Assembly: GCA_020850995.1 (NCBI GenBank)
Contig: JADZDP010000107.1
Span: 22,312-86,311, forward strand
Direction of reading: 5' to 3'
Length of the DNA: 64,000 nucleotides
DNA from: Deltaproteobacteria bacterium
GTDB taxonomy: Bacteria; Myxococcota; UBA727; VGSZ01
The position numbers and the translations under genes are program-made. Shown one piece after another: positions 25,328 to 34,473 of this stretch. Numbering within the stretch: position 1 is the first letter of the stretch; each line of letters starts with the position of its first letter. The notes beneath the pieces are model-generated. The model was not told the origin of the DNA and did not search any database. It saw only the letters and a list, made by a program, of their open reading frames with translations.

Positions 25328-27613
25328 CTACTCCACGCTCACGGTCAGCGTGGTGCCGTTCGGATCTGCGTCGGCCGAAAGCTCACCGTAATTGTCGACC
25401 ACCACGAAGTACTGCGTGCCGGCGCTGACCGCCACGCTCAGCTGGCTGCCGAAGCCTTCGGCGTCCTCGCCGTCGTCGTTGCACTCGTCGCCCGACACCA
25501 AGGCGGGCTCGCAGGCGCCGGCGCGCACGTAGACCACGGTGTCGAGCGCCTCGGCGCTCAGGTCGGTGGTGAAGTTCACGGTCGCGTTGGCGCTCGGCGT
25601 GAAGGTGAAGACGCGCTCCTGACCACCGCCGCCGCACACGCCGCGCATCTGACCAGTCGACGAGAAGTCGGCGAAGGCGACGGGCACGTCGGTGCTGCCG
25701 CCGGCCGCGGGCAGATCGATGGCCAGCGCCTCGCTGCACGCCTCCGATGCCGGGAAGTCGCCGGCGAAGCTTTGGGCCGACAGCTCGAAGGAGCCCCGCG
25801 CCGGTGGGATGACGAAGATGAACACCACCGCGCCCGCCGAGCCGTCGGCCACCGCGAGGTAGTCGCCCGCGGGCAGGTCGTGGATGCGCAGGCGGTCGTA
25901 GGCGCACACGTCGACGACCTCGTCGGTGGCGGCGCTGTAGTCGCTGCCATCGGCCTTGATGGCGACGAGCGTGCTCAGGTCGGTGGGGCAGGTGGCGCCG
26001 GGGTAGCGATAGACCGTCAAGGAGCCGCTGTAGCCACCGCCCGTGCCCTCGAGGCGCAGCTCGAGGTTGGTGGGGGCCGGCACGTTGAACGAGTAGAACA
26101 CGTCGGTGCCGATGTCTTCGGGGGTGGTGGCGTCAGCGTCGCCGTTGCACAAGCCCTCGATCTCGCTGTGCGCCACCATGTTGTTGCCGCGCCAGGTCTG
26201 CAGCGCGTCGGTCAGGGTGATGGCCTGGGCGCCCGCGCACGTGTCGTTGGCGGCCGGCACGTAGGTGAAGTCGGCCGTCACCTGGTACTCCACCGTTGCG
26301 GTGGAGGGCGTGTCCTCGCTGACGCGCACCACGTAGATGCCGCCGTCGTCGAGGTCGGCGAAGGTGACGGTGCGATTGCCGCTGGCGGTGGCGGTGGTGA
26401 CGTTGGTGGCCGACACCTCGCTCGTGCTGTCGTCGGCGATGAAGCCCACGTTCACCGTCAGCCCGGCGCCACCGGTGAGCGTGACGGTCGCCGTGCCGGG
26501 CGCGAGCGCCTCGACCACGAAGGCGTCATCGTTGCCGGCGCAGATGCTGAGTGCCATGGCGCTGTCGGCGGCCAGGTCGTCGCTGAGGTGGGACGCGCCC
26601 TCGGCGGTGGCCGTGGTCTCGTCGTCGAGCGCAGCGATGGGCGAGTCGGCGCCGTCGGGCTCGCAGTCGTGCGCGAACGCGAATTGGTAGCCCACCGGGT
26701 CGGCGACCTGCGCGCCGCTCTCGGTGACCTTGAGGAGGTAGTAGCCGCCCGCGAGGTCCGCGGCCGCGGTGGCCAGCGGGATGGCAGCGCCGCTCTCGCC
26801 CGTCACCACCGGCGCGCCCTGCTCGATGCTCGCCGCCTGGTCGATGGTGGCCAGGAACAGCTCGCCGGTGACGCTGCCGGCCTCGCCGGCGTTGGTGGTG
26901 GCGCCGGCGTCGAGGCCACCGCCCAAGTGCGTGAACAGCCAGTAGTCGACGTCGCCGGCGCACTGGTGCAGGTCGAGGGCGTCGATCTCCGGCGTGTCCT
27001 CATTGGTGTCGATGGTGGCGGTGTCGAGGTTGGTGCCGCCGATCCACACCGAGCCTTGCGGCGTCTCGTTGCCGGCCGTGCCGGACGTGCCGTCGTAGTA
27101 GTCGCCTTCGCACACGGGAGCGCCAAGGGTGAGCGTGAGCGTGAAGGCGCCCTCGACGCCATCATTGCCGTCGACGGCGACGACGTAGCTGCCGGCCGCC
27201 AAGAAGCCCACGGCCACCTGCTCGTCGGCCACGTCGGCGTCGGCGCACTCGATCTCGGCGTCGCAGGCGTCGGCGTCGAACACCGCCACCGACAGGTCCG
27301 CTTCGGTGGCGAGGTCGATGGTCACGCTGGCGTCGGCGTCGAGGACGAAGCGATAGAAGAGGTCGCCCGCGGCGCCCGGTTCGTAGTTGCAGGCCAGGGT
27401 CACGTCGTCGTCGGTGCCGGTGGTGTCGCCGCTCACCGGCGTCCCCTCGCTGAGGACCAGGGCGTCGGCGCAGACCTCGCCCGTCTCTTCACCCTCGCCC
27501 TCGCCTTCGCCCTCACCCTCACCCTCACCCTCGCCTTCGCTGGGCTCGGGGCAGGCGGTGAGCAACGCGATGGAGGTCAACGAGAGCGCCAGGGGCGCGA
27601 ACAGGCGAGACAT
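25328..27613 (-). CDS. Large lipoprotein with Gly-Glu linker and PPC-like domains
   Basis: This 761-residue protein has a lipoprotein signal (LTSIALLTAC, Cys about 21) followed by PEPSEGEGEGEG, a linker encoded by a hexanucleotide repeat (27491-27542). The mature part repeats a beta-sandwich like the bacterial pre-peptidase C-terminal (PPC) domain, with units such as DLFYRFVLDADASVTIDL and ERVFTFTPSANATVNFTTDL, each with paired cysteines. No protease domain is present, so it may be a surface adhesin or scaffold. Gly-Glu linkers after the lipobox are common in Myxococcota lipoproteins. GGAGC precedes the ATG. It converges on the SDR gene. Confidence 0.82.
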   Translation of the reverse strand: MSRLFAPLALSLTSIALLTACPEPSEGEGEGEGEGEGEGEGEETGEVCADALVLSEGTPVSGDTTGTDDDVTLACNYEPGAAGDLFYRFVLDADASVTIDLATEADLSVAVFDADACDAEIECADADVADEQVAVGFLAAGSYVVAVDGNDGVEGAFTLTLTLGAPVCEGDYYDGTSGTAGNETPQGSVWIGGTNLDTATIDTNEDTPEIDALDLHQCAGDVDYWLFTHLGGGLDAGATTNAGEAGSVTGELFLATIDQAASIEQGAPVVTGESGAAIPLATAAADLAGGYYLLKVTESGAQVADPVGYQFAFAHDCEPDGADSPIAALDDETTATAEGASHLSDDLAADSAMALSICAGNDDAFVVEALAPGTATVTLTGGAGLTVNVGFIADDSTSEVSATNVTTATASGNRTVTFADLDDGGIYVVRVSEDTPSTATVEYQVTADFTYVPAANDTCAGAQAITLTDALQTWRGNNMVAHSEIEGLCNGDADATTPEDIGTDVFYSFNVPAPTNLELRLEGTGGGYSGSLTVYRYPGATCPTDLSTLVAIKADGSDYSAATDEVVDVCAYDRLRIHDLPAGDYLAVADGSAGAVVFIFVIPPARGSFELSAQSFAGDFPASEACSEALAIDLPAAGGSTDVPVAFADFSSTGQMRGVCGGGGQERVFTFTPSANATVNFTTDLSAEALDTVVYVRAGACEPALVSGDECNDDGEDAEGFGSQLSVAVSAGTQYFVVVDNYGELSADADPNGTTLTVSVE
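27491..27542 (-). repeat. Hexanucleotide repeat encoding a Gly-Glu linker
   Basis: A tandem GGN-GAR hexamer array, seen on the plus strand as CCCTCG, CCCTCA and CCTTCG variants, encodes alternating Gly-Glu right after the lipobox cysteine of the 761-residue lipoprotein. Synonymous variation among units shows that it is not a recent pure expansion. Confidence 0.85.
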
Positions 27614-27881
27614 GGAAGCTCCAGGCAAGGTGGTGAGCACGATGGCAACCGATGGGGGCGTGGTAGGCGAGCGATCCGCAGGCCGCAATCGCCTTTGACG
27701 TCGTGGCGACGGGCGTCACGCATGCATCGGTCGCTCGTCCGAGCCGTGGGCCCGCGGCAAGACCGGGGGCGCCGCTGGCCACGGGTGGCGCTTGACCAGG
27801 TACGAACCACGTGCCCGCCTTCCGCTGTATCGTGGCGGGCACTGCTCGCGCGACCACCACCGTCACAAGGACCGGCCAGGG

Positions 27882-30122
27882 ATGTTTCACGCGCTCGGTC
27901 GGTTCTGCGTACGACGTCGCTGGTGGATCCTCGCGACCTACGTGGTGCTGGTGCCCTTGGCCGCCGTCATCGGCGCGCCGGCGCTCCGCATGTTGCGCGC
28001 CGGCGGCTTCGAGGACTGGGGCGCCGAGTCGTGGCAGGTCGATCGCGCGCTGGTCAACGAGCTCGGCGTGGGCGCGCCCGACATCCTGCCCATCTACCAG
28101 GTCAAGAGCGGCGGCAACGTCGACGACATCGAGGTGCTCACCGGCATGCTCGAGGTCATCGACCGCATCAAGCGCGACCCCGCGGTGGTGCGCGTCACCA
28201 GCTACTACGAGAACGGCGCTACGCAGCTCGTGTCGCGCGATCGTACGCGCACCTTCCTGCTCATCAACCTGCGCGGCGACGACCAAAGCAAGGGCGAAGC
28301 GCTCGATCGCCTGCGACCGCAGCTCACGGTCGCAGGAACGGAGCTGATGGTCGCCGGCTACGTGCCCGTCAACCAGGCCATCTACCGCACCGTCGAGGAA
28401 GACCTGCGCAAGGCCGAGCTGCTCGCCTTCCCCTTCACCGCCGTGCTCTTGCTCGTCATCTTCGGCAGCGGCGCCTCGGCGTCGGTGCCGCTCTTGCTCG
28501 GCGGGCTCGCCGTGGTGCTGGCCTTCTTCGCCATGCGCGTGCTCACCATGGTGACCGACGTGTCGATCTTCGCCGCCAACGTCGTCACCGTGCTCGGCCT
28601 CGGCCTCGGCATCGACTACTCGCTCTTCCTGGTGGCCCGCTATCGCGAAGAGCTGGCGCGACCAGGCGGCGTCGAGCGCGCCGTGGCACACACCGTCGGC
28701 ACCACCGGCCGCGCGGTGGCGTTCTCGGGCGTCACCGTGGCTGCCAGCCTGTGCGGCCTCTTGTTGTTCCCCCAGATGTACTTGCGCTCCATCGCCTACG
28801 GTGGCGTCGCCGTCACCGTGGGCGCGGTGCTGTTGGCGCTCACGCTCCTGCCCGCGGTGCTCGCCGTCATTGGCCCGCGCATCGACGCGCTGCGGCTCCC
28901 CTTCTCGCTCTCGGCCCCGCCCGTCGACGAGGAGCACGGCTTCTGGCACCGCGTCGCCCATGGCGTCATGCGCCGGCCCATCGTGGTTGCCCTCGCCGTC
29001 ACGGTGCCGCTGCTGCTGCTGGGCGCGCCCTTCCTGCGCATCAACCCCTCCATCGCCGACCACCGCATCCTGCCGGCCGAGGCCGAGCCGCGCGTCGCCA
29101 CCGACGTGCTCGACACCGAGTTCCTGCCGCACCAGGTGACGGCGCACGAGGTGCTGGTGCGGCTCCCCGGCGACGCGCTGTCGCGCGCCAACCTCGAGCT
29201 GCTCTACCAGGTGCACGAGCGCGTGCGCGCCCTGCCCGGCATCACCGCCGTGCAGTCGCCCTTCTCTCCCGCCGAGAGCATCGGCAAGGAGCGCACGCTC
29301 ACGCTGCTCGCCACGCCGCGCGCCGAGCAGGACCAGAACGTGCTCGCCGGCCTCGAGCTGTTCACGCGCGGCGGCGTCATGCGCTTCGCCGCCGTGTCCG
29401 ACTACGTGTTCAACGACGCGCGCGCGCTGGCGCAGGTGGAGGCGCTGCGCGCCATGGCGCCGCCGCCCGGCGGCAGCGTCGAGATCGGCGGCATCGCGGC
29501 GGTGCTGTGGGACATGCAGGAGTGCTTCTGGCGCATCACGCCGCGCATGGTGGGCTTCGTGGCGCTCATCATGTTCGTCGTGCTCTTCGCCGTGTTCGGC
29601 TCGGTGACGCTGCCGCTCAAGGCGATGCTGATGAACTCGCTGTCGTTGACGGCGAGCTTTGGCGCCATCGTGTGGGTCTTTCAAGACGGCCGCTTCGCCA
29701 CCCTGCTCGACTACACGCCGCTCGGTCTCTCCGACGTCACGCAGCCGCTCTTGATGTTCGCGGTCGTGTTCGGCTTGTCCATGGACTACGAGGTGCTGTT
29801 GCTCACGCGCGTGCGCGAGGAGTACCTGCGCAGCGGCGACAACGCGCACGCGGTGGCCCACGGCCTGGCGCGCACCGGCCGCCTCATCACCAGCGCCGCG
29901 CTCTTGTTGGTGGTGGTGATCGGCGCCTTCGCCACCTCGAAGATCCTGTTCATGAAGTCGCTCGGCGTGGGCATGGCCTTGGCCATCGCCCTCGACGCCA
30001 CCGTGATCCGCGCCTTGTTGGTGCCGGCCACCATGCGCCTGATGGGCGCGTGGAACTGGTGGGCGCCGGCGCCGCTGGCGCGGCTGTGGCAGCGCCTCGG
30101 CTTGTCGGATCTCGAGGAGTAG
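27882..30122 (+). CDS. MMPL/RND-superfamily transporter
   Basis: This 746-residue integral membrane protein has two MMPL repeats. Each shows the family signature in a membrane helix: GLGIDYSLFLVARYREEL in the first half (about residues 238-255) and GLSMDYEVLLLTRVREEY in the second (about 630-647). Large periplasmic loops follow the first helix of each half. MMPL proteins use the proton gradient to move lipids or hydrophobic compounds across the inner membrane. No fusion protein or lipid-synthesis partner is adjacent. The ATG at 27882 gives the expected short cytoplasmic N-terminus (FCVRRRWWILATYVV). Confidence 0.9.
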   Translation: MFHALGRFCVRRRWWILATYVVLVPLAAVIGAPALRMLRAGGFEDWGAESWQVDRALVNELGVGAPDILPIYQVKSGGNVDDIEVLTGMLEVIDRIKRDPAVVRVTSYYENGATQLVSRDRTRTFLLINLRGDDQSKGEALDRLRPQLTVAGTELMVAGYVPVNQAIYRTVEEDLRKAELLAFPFTAVLLLVIFGSGASASVPLLLGGLAVVLAFFAMRVLTMVTDVSIFAANVVTVLGLGLGIDYSLFLVARYREELARPGGVERAVAHTVGTTGRAVAFSGVTVAASLCGLLLFPQMYLRSIAYGGVAVTVGAVLLALTLLPAVLAVIGPRIDALRLPFSLSAPPVDEEHGFWHRVAHGVMRRPIVVALAVTVPLLLLGAPFLRINPSIADHRILPAEAEPRVATDVLDTEFLPHQVTAHEVLVRLPGDALSRANLELLYQVHERVRALPGITAVQSPFSPAESIGKERTLTLLATPRAEQDQNVLAGLELFTRGGVMRFAAVSDYVFNDARALAQVEALRAMAPPPGGSVEIGGIAAVLWDMQECFWRITPRMVGFVALIMFVVLFAVFGSVTLPLKAMLMNSLSLTASFGAIVWVFQDGRFATLLDYTPLGLSDVTQPLLMFAVVFGLSMDYEVLLLTRVREEYLRSGDNAHAVAHGLARTGRLITSAALLLVVVIGAFATSKILFMKSLGVGMALAIALDATVIRALLVPATMRLMGAWNWWAPAPLARLWQRLGLSDLEE

Positions 30123-30126
30123 GCGC

Positions 30127-32436
30127 TCACGGACAGGTGGTCAGCCCCTCGATGAACGCGTCGACCACCGCCACGCCGCGCGTGTCGACCACCAGCGATG
30201 CGAGCTTCGGCATACGGCCCGCGCCGGTGCGCTGCATGCGCACCGACACCAGCGAGCGCTCGGGATCGCCGGGCGCCATGAGGCGCGCGTCGGTGACGCC
30301 GAGATCGCCCTCGGCCGGCAGCTCGTCGCACAGGTGTGCGCTGGCGAGCGCGGTCTGCACGCGCATGTCGGCGAGCCCACCGCCACCGCCGCTCGGCCGG
30401 TGACAGCTCGAGCAGTTGACGTGAAGCAGCGCGCGCGCGCGCGCCTCGGCCGTGGCCGCGGTGTCGTCGAGGGCGGGCAGCGCGGGCAGCGTGTCAACGG
30501 CGCCGGGCAGCGCGTCGGCGAGCAAGCCAATGCTGTCCCACGTGGTGAGCTGGTTGGCGCAGGTGGTCTCGCTGTAGGCGAAGCCGCCGTTCAGTTGTTG
30601 GAGCTCGAGCCCGAGCGTGCGACCTGCCGCGGCCGTGTGGCAGGCGAGGCAGCCGTTGCGCGCGGGGAACACCCAGGTGCGCCCGTTGTCGAGCTGCTTT
30701 TGTTTGCCCGCCGGCGGCAAGAGCACGGCGTCGGTCTGCGCCTCGTTCCACTCGTAGGAGTAGCCGGCCCACCCGCCATCGCTGTGGCGCACCAAGAGGC
30801 GCGTCTCGACGTAGTCGCCGCCCACCAGGAAGTGCTTCATCAGCACCGAGCCGTTCGGCAGCGTCAGGTCGCCGTCGGCCTCGATGTCGATGGTGGCGCC
30901 GTCGGGCAGCGCCAGGAAGCGCTCTTTGGCCGCGCCGTCGGACCAGAGCGGGTGGTTGACGCCGTAGCGGATCATGCCGCTCGCCGGCGCGCGCGCGTCG
31001 CTCGCGTCGACGCAGCCGGTCTCGGAGAGCGCGTCGGGGAAGGTGTTTGGCACCGGCGCGCCGGCGGGGACCAGCTTGTGGATTGCGTTGCTCTCGACCC
31101 GCAGCGCGTAGAGCTCGCCGTCGGCGTCCTCGGAGAAGCTCGAGATGTAGTCGCCCGAACCGATCAGCACCACGCCAGGATCGTCGACGTCACGGGCGCG
31201 CCCCTGCTCGTCGAAGAGCAGCTGGAAGATCTCGGCGCTCGAGCCATCGCCGAACACGTAGGTGCCGCGCAGGTCGGGGATGGCGCTGCCGTTGTACACG
31301 TAGCCGCCGATGACGGCGGTGCGGCCAGAGGCGTGCTGGTACTCGAGCACCGGCGGGAGGAAGCCACCGTCGGAGCAGGCGCCGCCGGTGTTGTCGAAAC
31401 ACTCGGTGCCCTCGAAGGTGTTCCAGCCGTAGTTGCCGCCGGCTTGCACGATGTCGATCTCCTCGAGCTCGCCTTGGCCCACGTCGCCCGCCCACAGATC
31501 GCCGGTGGCCCGATCGAAGCTCCAACGCCAGGGGTTGCGCAGGCCGAGCGCGTAGATCTCCGGCGCGTAGTCGGCGTCGTCGACGAAGGGGTTGTCGCCG
31601 GGGATGCCGTAGGACAAGGGCGCGCTCACGCTGTCGACGTCGATGCGCAGGATCTTGGCCAAGAGCGACTGGCGGTTCTGGCCGTTTTCGCGGGGATCGT
31701 TGGCGTTGCCGCCGTCGCCGGTGCCGACGTAGAGCATGCCGTCGCGGCCGAACGCGATCATGCCGCCGTTGTGATTGCCGGCGAAGTCCTCGATGTCGAG
31801 CAGGATCTCCTCGGAGCTGCCGTCGAGCAGGCCGTTGCCGCCCAAGGTGAAGCGCGACACGCGGTTGTAGTAGGGCGTGCCGCCGGTGGCCGTGTAGTAG
31901 AGGAACAGCTCTTCGGTCTGCGGCCAGTCTGGGTGGAAGGCCATGCCGAGCAGGCCCATCTCGTCGCCAGGGGAATCGCTGGTCGCCACGCGGACGGTCA
32001 GATCGGCGAACTCCTCGGGGTCGGTGACCGCGGCGTCGTCCTTGTCGAAGCGCACGATGCGGCCCGCCCGCTCGATGACGTACATGAGCTCGGTGCCGGG
32101 CTCTTGCAGGAGCAGGAGCGGGCTCTCGACCACGAGGTTGGGCCAGGGCTCGTCGAGCGCGACGGCGCCGCCCTGCGGCGGGCGCGCGGGTGCCAGGCAG
32201 GTGGTGTTGCTCGGGCGCGCCGACAGCCCGGGCACCCCGGGCTGGGGCTCGCAGGTGGGCTCGCCCTCGCCCTCGCCCTCGCCTTCGCCCTCGCCCTCGC
32301 CTTCGCCTTCGCCCTCACCCTCGGCTTCACCCTCCCCCTCCCCTTCGCCCTCACCCTCGGCGGGCGTGGGCGTGCACAGGCACGAGGAGAAGCACAGGGA
32401 CCCGGCGAGGAGTGCGAGGGCGGTGGTGCGCAGCAT
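30127..32436 (-). CDS. PQQ-type sugar dehydrogenase fused to diheme cytochrome c, lipoprotein
   Basis: This 769-residue protein combines a lipobox signal (SLCFSSC, Cys about 19), a Gly-Glu-rich linker, a glucose/sorbosone dehydrogenase six-bladed propeller (LLGMAFHPDW, DVGQGELEEIDIVQAGGNYG; about 80-460) and a C-terminal cytochrome region. Two heme c attachment motifs are visible: CLACH (about 599) and CSSCH (about 677), as in the SO2930-type diheme cytochromes. It would oxidise a sugar or aldehyde outside the inner membrane and pass electrons through the hemes. TACGGT lies 7 bases before the ATG (candidate leaderless start). It ends 4 bp from the MMPL gene, convergently. Confidence 0.87.
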   Translation of the reverse strand: MLRTTALALLAGSLCFSSCLCTPTPAEGEGEGEGEGEAEGEGEGEGEGEGEGEGEGEGEPTCEPQPGVPGLSARPSNTTCLAPARPPQGGAVALDEPWPNLVVESPLLLLQEPGTELMYVIERAGRIVRFDKDDAAVTDPEEFADLTVRVATSDSPGDEMGLLGMAFHPDWPQTEELFLYYTATGGTPYYNRVSRFTLGGNGLLDGSSEEILLDIEDFAGNHNGGMIAFGRDGMLYVGTGDGGNANDPRENGQNRQSLLAKILRIDVDSVSAPLSYGIPGDNPFVDDADYAPEIYALGLRNPWRWSFDRATGDLWAGDVGQGELEEIDIVQAGGNYGWNTFEGTECFDNTGGACSDGGFLPPVLEYQHASGRTAVIGGYVYNGSAIPDLRGTYVFGDGSSAEIFQLLFDEQGRARDVDDPGVVLIGSGDYISSFSEDADGELYALRVESNAIHKLVPAGAPVPNTFPDALSETGCVDASDARAPASGMIRYGVNHPLWSDGAAKERFLALPDGATIDIEADGDLTLPNGSVLMKHFLVGGDYVETRLLVRHSDGGWAGYSYEWNEAQTDAVLLPPAGKQKQLDNGRTWVFPARNGCLACHTAAAGRTLGLELQQLNGGFAYSETTCANQLTTWDSIGLLADALPGAVDTLPALPALDDTAATAEARARALLHVNCSSCHRPSGGGGGLADMRVQTALASAHLCDELPAEGDLGVTDARLMAPGDPERSLVSVRMQRTGAGRMPKLASLVVDTRGVAVVDAFIEGLTTCP
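32260..32360 (-). repeat. Hexanucleotide repeat encoding a Gly-Glu linker
   Basis: About 100 bp of GGN-GAR hexamers (plus-strand CCCTCG, CCTTCG, CCCTCA, CTCCCC variants) encode a Gly-Glu tether between the lipobox and the dehydrogenase domain. It is longer than the similar array at 27491-27542. Confidence 0.85.
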
Positions 32437-32443
32437 GCGCGGG

Positions 32444-32449
32444 ACCGTA
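32444..32449 (-). promoter_or_regulatory. Candidate leaderless -10 box (GCGC-TACGGT)
   Basis: On the minus strand GCGCTACGGT ends 7 bases before ATG 32436, with CCCGCGC between and no Shine-Dalgarno. It shares the GCGCTA core with the boxes before the genes at 33251, 43231 and 45486. Confidence 0.45.
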
Positions 32450-32486
32450 GCGCGCCCGCGCGCCGCGGCGAAGCGCCCCGGGGGGT

Positions 32487-33155
32487 CTACGCCCAGGCCA
32501 CCACCTGCTGCACCATCTTGCGAATGCCCCGCGCCACCGCGGCGATGGGCGCGTCGTACATATAGGCGGGTGCGGTCACGACCTTGCGGTCGGCATCGAC
32601 CACGATGTCGTCGACGGCGCACACGACGTGTGCGTGCCCCATGGACGCGATCACCCTGGCGGTGTCGGGGTCGTTGCCCACCGTGAGGCGCAGCTTGGCG
32701 TTGGCCTGCTTGGCCACCGCGGCCACCACGGCGGGCGCGATGCAGCAGGCACCCACGGGCACCTGCGCCGCCAGCGCCTCGCGCAGCACGCGCCCCACCT
32801 CTTTGTTGACCGTGGCGGCGGCGCCCTTGCTGGCGAAGTCCGACAGGTTCTTGGCGGCGCCATAGCCGCCCGGCAGCACCCAACCGTCCACCTCGGCGCC
32901 GCCGGCGCCGGCGAGGTCCGCCACCCGGCCGCGCGCGATACGGGCGGCCTCTTCGCGCACGCCGCGCTCCAGGCCGGTTGGCTTGCCCGAGATGTGATCG
33001 ACCTCGGCGAGCTTGCCCTCCGGCGCAAAGACGCACGCCTCTGCCCCCGCCTCGTCGATGGCGAGCAGCACGAGCACGGCCTCGTGGATCTCCGAGCCGT
33101 CGAGATACCCGGCGCCCGACAGGATGACGCCAATCTGTTTCTTGCCGCTGGACAT
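32487..33155 (-). CDS. elbB: Isoprenoid biosynthesis glyoxalase ElbB
   Basis: This 222-residue DJ-1/PfpI-superfamily protein closely follows ElbB: IGVILSGAGYLDGSEIHE at the start, LPGGYGAAKNLSDFA in the middle and VPVGACCIAPAVV around the nucleophile-elbow cysteine (about 133-134). ElbB has glyoxalase activity and has been linked to isoprenoid production in E. coli. GAGGTTGCTCG precedes the ATG. It sits alone between the dehydrogenase and the three-gene secreted-protein operon. Confidence 0.93.
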   Translation of the reverse strand: MSSGKKQIGVILSGAGYLDGSEIHEAVLVLLAIDEAGAEACVFAPEGKLAEVDHISGKPTGLERGVREEAARIARGRVADLAGAGGAEVDGWVLPGGYGAAKNLSDFASKGAAATVNKEVGRVLREALAAQVPVGACCIAPAVVAAVAKQANAKLRLTVGNDPDTARVIASMGHAHVVCAVDDIVVDADRKVVTAPAYMYDAPIAAVARGIRKMVQQVVAWA

Positions 33156-33238
33156 CGAGCAACCTCGTGCGCGCGGGATAGCGGGCCGGCCCAGGCGGGT
33201 CCATCGGGCGAAAACCGGCAGTGGCCGACGCGGCGCGC

Positions 33239-33250
33239 TAGATTCTCCTC
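33239..33250 (+). promoter_or_regulatory. Candidate leaderless -10 box (GCGC-TAGATT)
   Basis: GCGCTAGATT ends 6 bases before the GTG start at 33251, with CTCCTC between, which is not a Shine-Dalgarno. It is the likely promoter of the three-gene operon 33251-35150. Confidence 0.5.
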
Positions 33251-33919
33251 GTGGCTTCGCGATCGGCTCGCTCGACCTCGAGCAGCGCACTGGTGGCGCT
33301 GGCAGCCGCGTTGGTCGCCGCGCTGCTGCTCGCGGCACCGGCGGGCGCCGCCAAGCGCCGGCCCAAGAAGGGTGACGCGGCGCCGCCGACCATCACCCAC
33401 GCGCCCCCCGCCTCCCACGACGGCGCCGGCCCCCTCGTCATCGAGGCCACCATCAGCGACGACAGCGGGGTCTTCGACCCCGCGCTCCTGGTGCGCGCGC
33501 CGGGGGGCAGCTTCGAGCGCATCCCGCTGGCCCCGGTCGAGGGCAGGGCAGACGCCTTTGCCGCCGAGGTGCCGGCCGCCCTGCTCGACGGCGACCTCGA
33601 GTACTTGATCGAGGCCTACGACGAGAACGGCAACGGTCCTGCGCGAGCAGGTGACGAGGCGGCGCCGCTGCGCGTCGCGCGCGTGGCACCGTTGACGACC
33701 CCCGTGACCCCACCACCCGACCCCGCACCGCCGACGAAGCCGCCAAAGGACGAGGGCAACGACGCCTTGGTGTGGGGCGCCGGCATCGCCGTCGGCAGTG
33801 TGCTGCTGCTCGGCGCCGCGGCCGGCATCGGCATCGCCGTGGTCATGGCCACCAGCACGCCGGCCAACGTCGCCGTCAGCATCACGGGCGGCTCGCCCAT
33901 CGCGGCGGCGGCACCATGA
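33251..33919 (+). CDS. Secreted protein with C-terminal membrane segment
   Basis: This 222-residue protein has a long signal peptide (ALVALAAALVAALLLAAPAGA), a beta-sandwich-like domain (about 45-140, with VIEATISDDSGVFDPALLVR and LEYLIEAYDENGNGPAR, reminiscent of Ig-like/HYR folds), a Pro-rich linker and a hydrophobic helix near residues 177-200. It is probably anchored in the inner membrane facing the periplasm. GTG 33251 follows a -10-like box by 6 bases. Its TGA overlaps the next gene's ATG (ATGA). I do not recognise a family. Confidence 0.72.
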   Translation: MASRSARSTSSSALVALAAALVAALLLAAPAGAAKRRPKKGDAAPPTITHAPPASHDGAGPLVIEATISDDSGVFDPALLVRAPGGSFERIPLAPVEGRADAFAAEVPAALLDGDLEYLIEAYDENGNGPARAGDEAAPLRVARVAPLTTPVTPPPDPAPPTKPPKDEGNDALVWGAGIAVGSVLLLGAAAGIGIAVVMATSTPANVAVSITGGSPIAAAAP

Positions 33920-34473
33920 GGCTCGCGGCGGTCCTCGGCGCGTGTGCGGCCGCGGCCTGCGCCGCCGAGCCCTCGACCATCGTGCTGGAGAACCCGCAGG
34001 CGCTGAGCGTCGACTGCGCCACAGCGCCGGCCGACCTCGCGGCGCGCGTGTGGGTCAGCGGCTACGACGAGCCCGTCGCGCTCAGCTACGATCCGGCCAG
34101 CAACACCACCAGCGGCAGCGTCGACATTGCGTCCGGTACGGTGCGCATGCTGACCATCGACTGGTATCGCCCCATGGGCCGCAGCGACGGCGTCGAGCTC
34201 GTGCTGGCACAGGCGCGGGGCGAGCTCGCTCTCGTCGGCGGCGTCCAGCCAACGGCCGAGTTCGCCATCGACAGCGCCGCCATCGCGGACACGAGCTGCC
34301 TCGACATGCGCTTCGACAGCTTCGACGGCGCCGGCACCGTCGATCTCGACGGCGCCATCGTGCCCTTGTGCGACCTCGACGACAGCTGCAGCGGCGGCGA
34401 CCCGGCGACGTGCACCAACCTCATCGAGACCTGCAGCGGCGGCGATCCCCTCGATCGCACGGTGGAACCATGA
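33916..34473 (+). CDS. Secreted protein, middle gene of coupled operon
   Basis: This 185-residue protein starts with a short hydrophobic signal (MRLAAVLGACAAAACAAEPS), possibly a lipoprotein signal with cysteine at 15. The remainder is beta-rich and ends with two near-identical Cys-containing segments (SCSGGDPATC and TCSGGDPLD). The ATG lies within the stop of the upstream gene and its own stop overlaps the downstream ATG, so all three genes are translationally coupled. No homologous family is recognised. Confidence 0.7.
   Translation: MRLAAVLGACAAAACAAEPSTIVLENPQALSVDCATAPADLAARVWVSGYDEPVALSYDPASNTTSGSVDIASGTVRMLTIDWYRPMGRSDGVELVLAQARGELALVGGVQPTAEFAIDSAAIADTSCLDMRFDSFDGAGTVDLDGAIVPLCDLDDSCSGGDPATCTNLIETCSGGDPLDRTVEP

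Noticed and set aside
24488..30403. Very long plus-strand open frame (1971 codons) across several genes
   Set aside because: It runs through the SDR, the minus-strand lipoprotein and the MMPL gene out of frame. Its product is Arg/Ala/Gly-rich with no domain, as expected from a GC-rich shadow frame.
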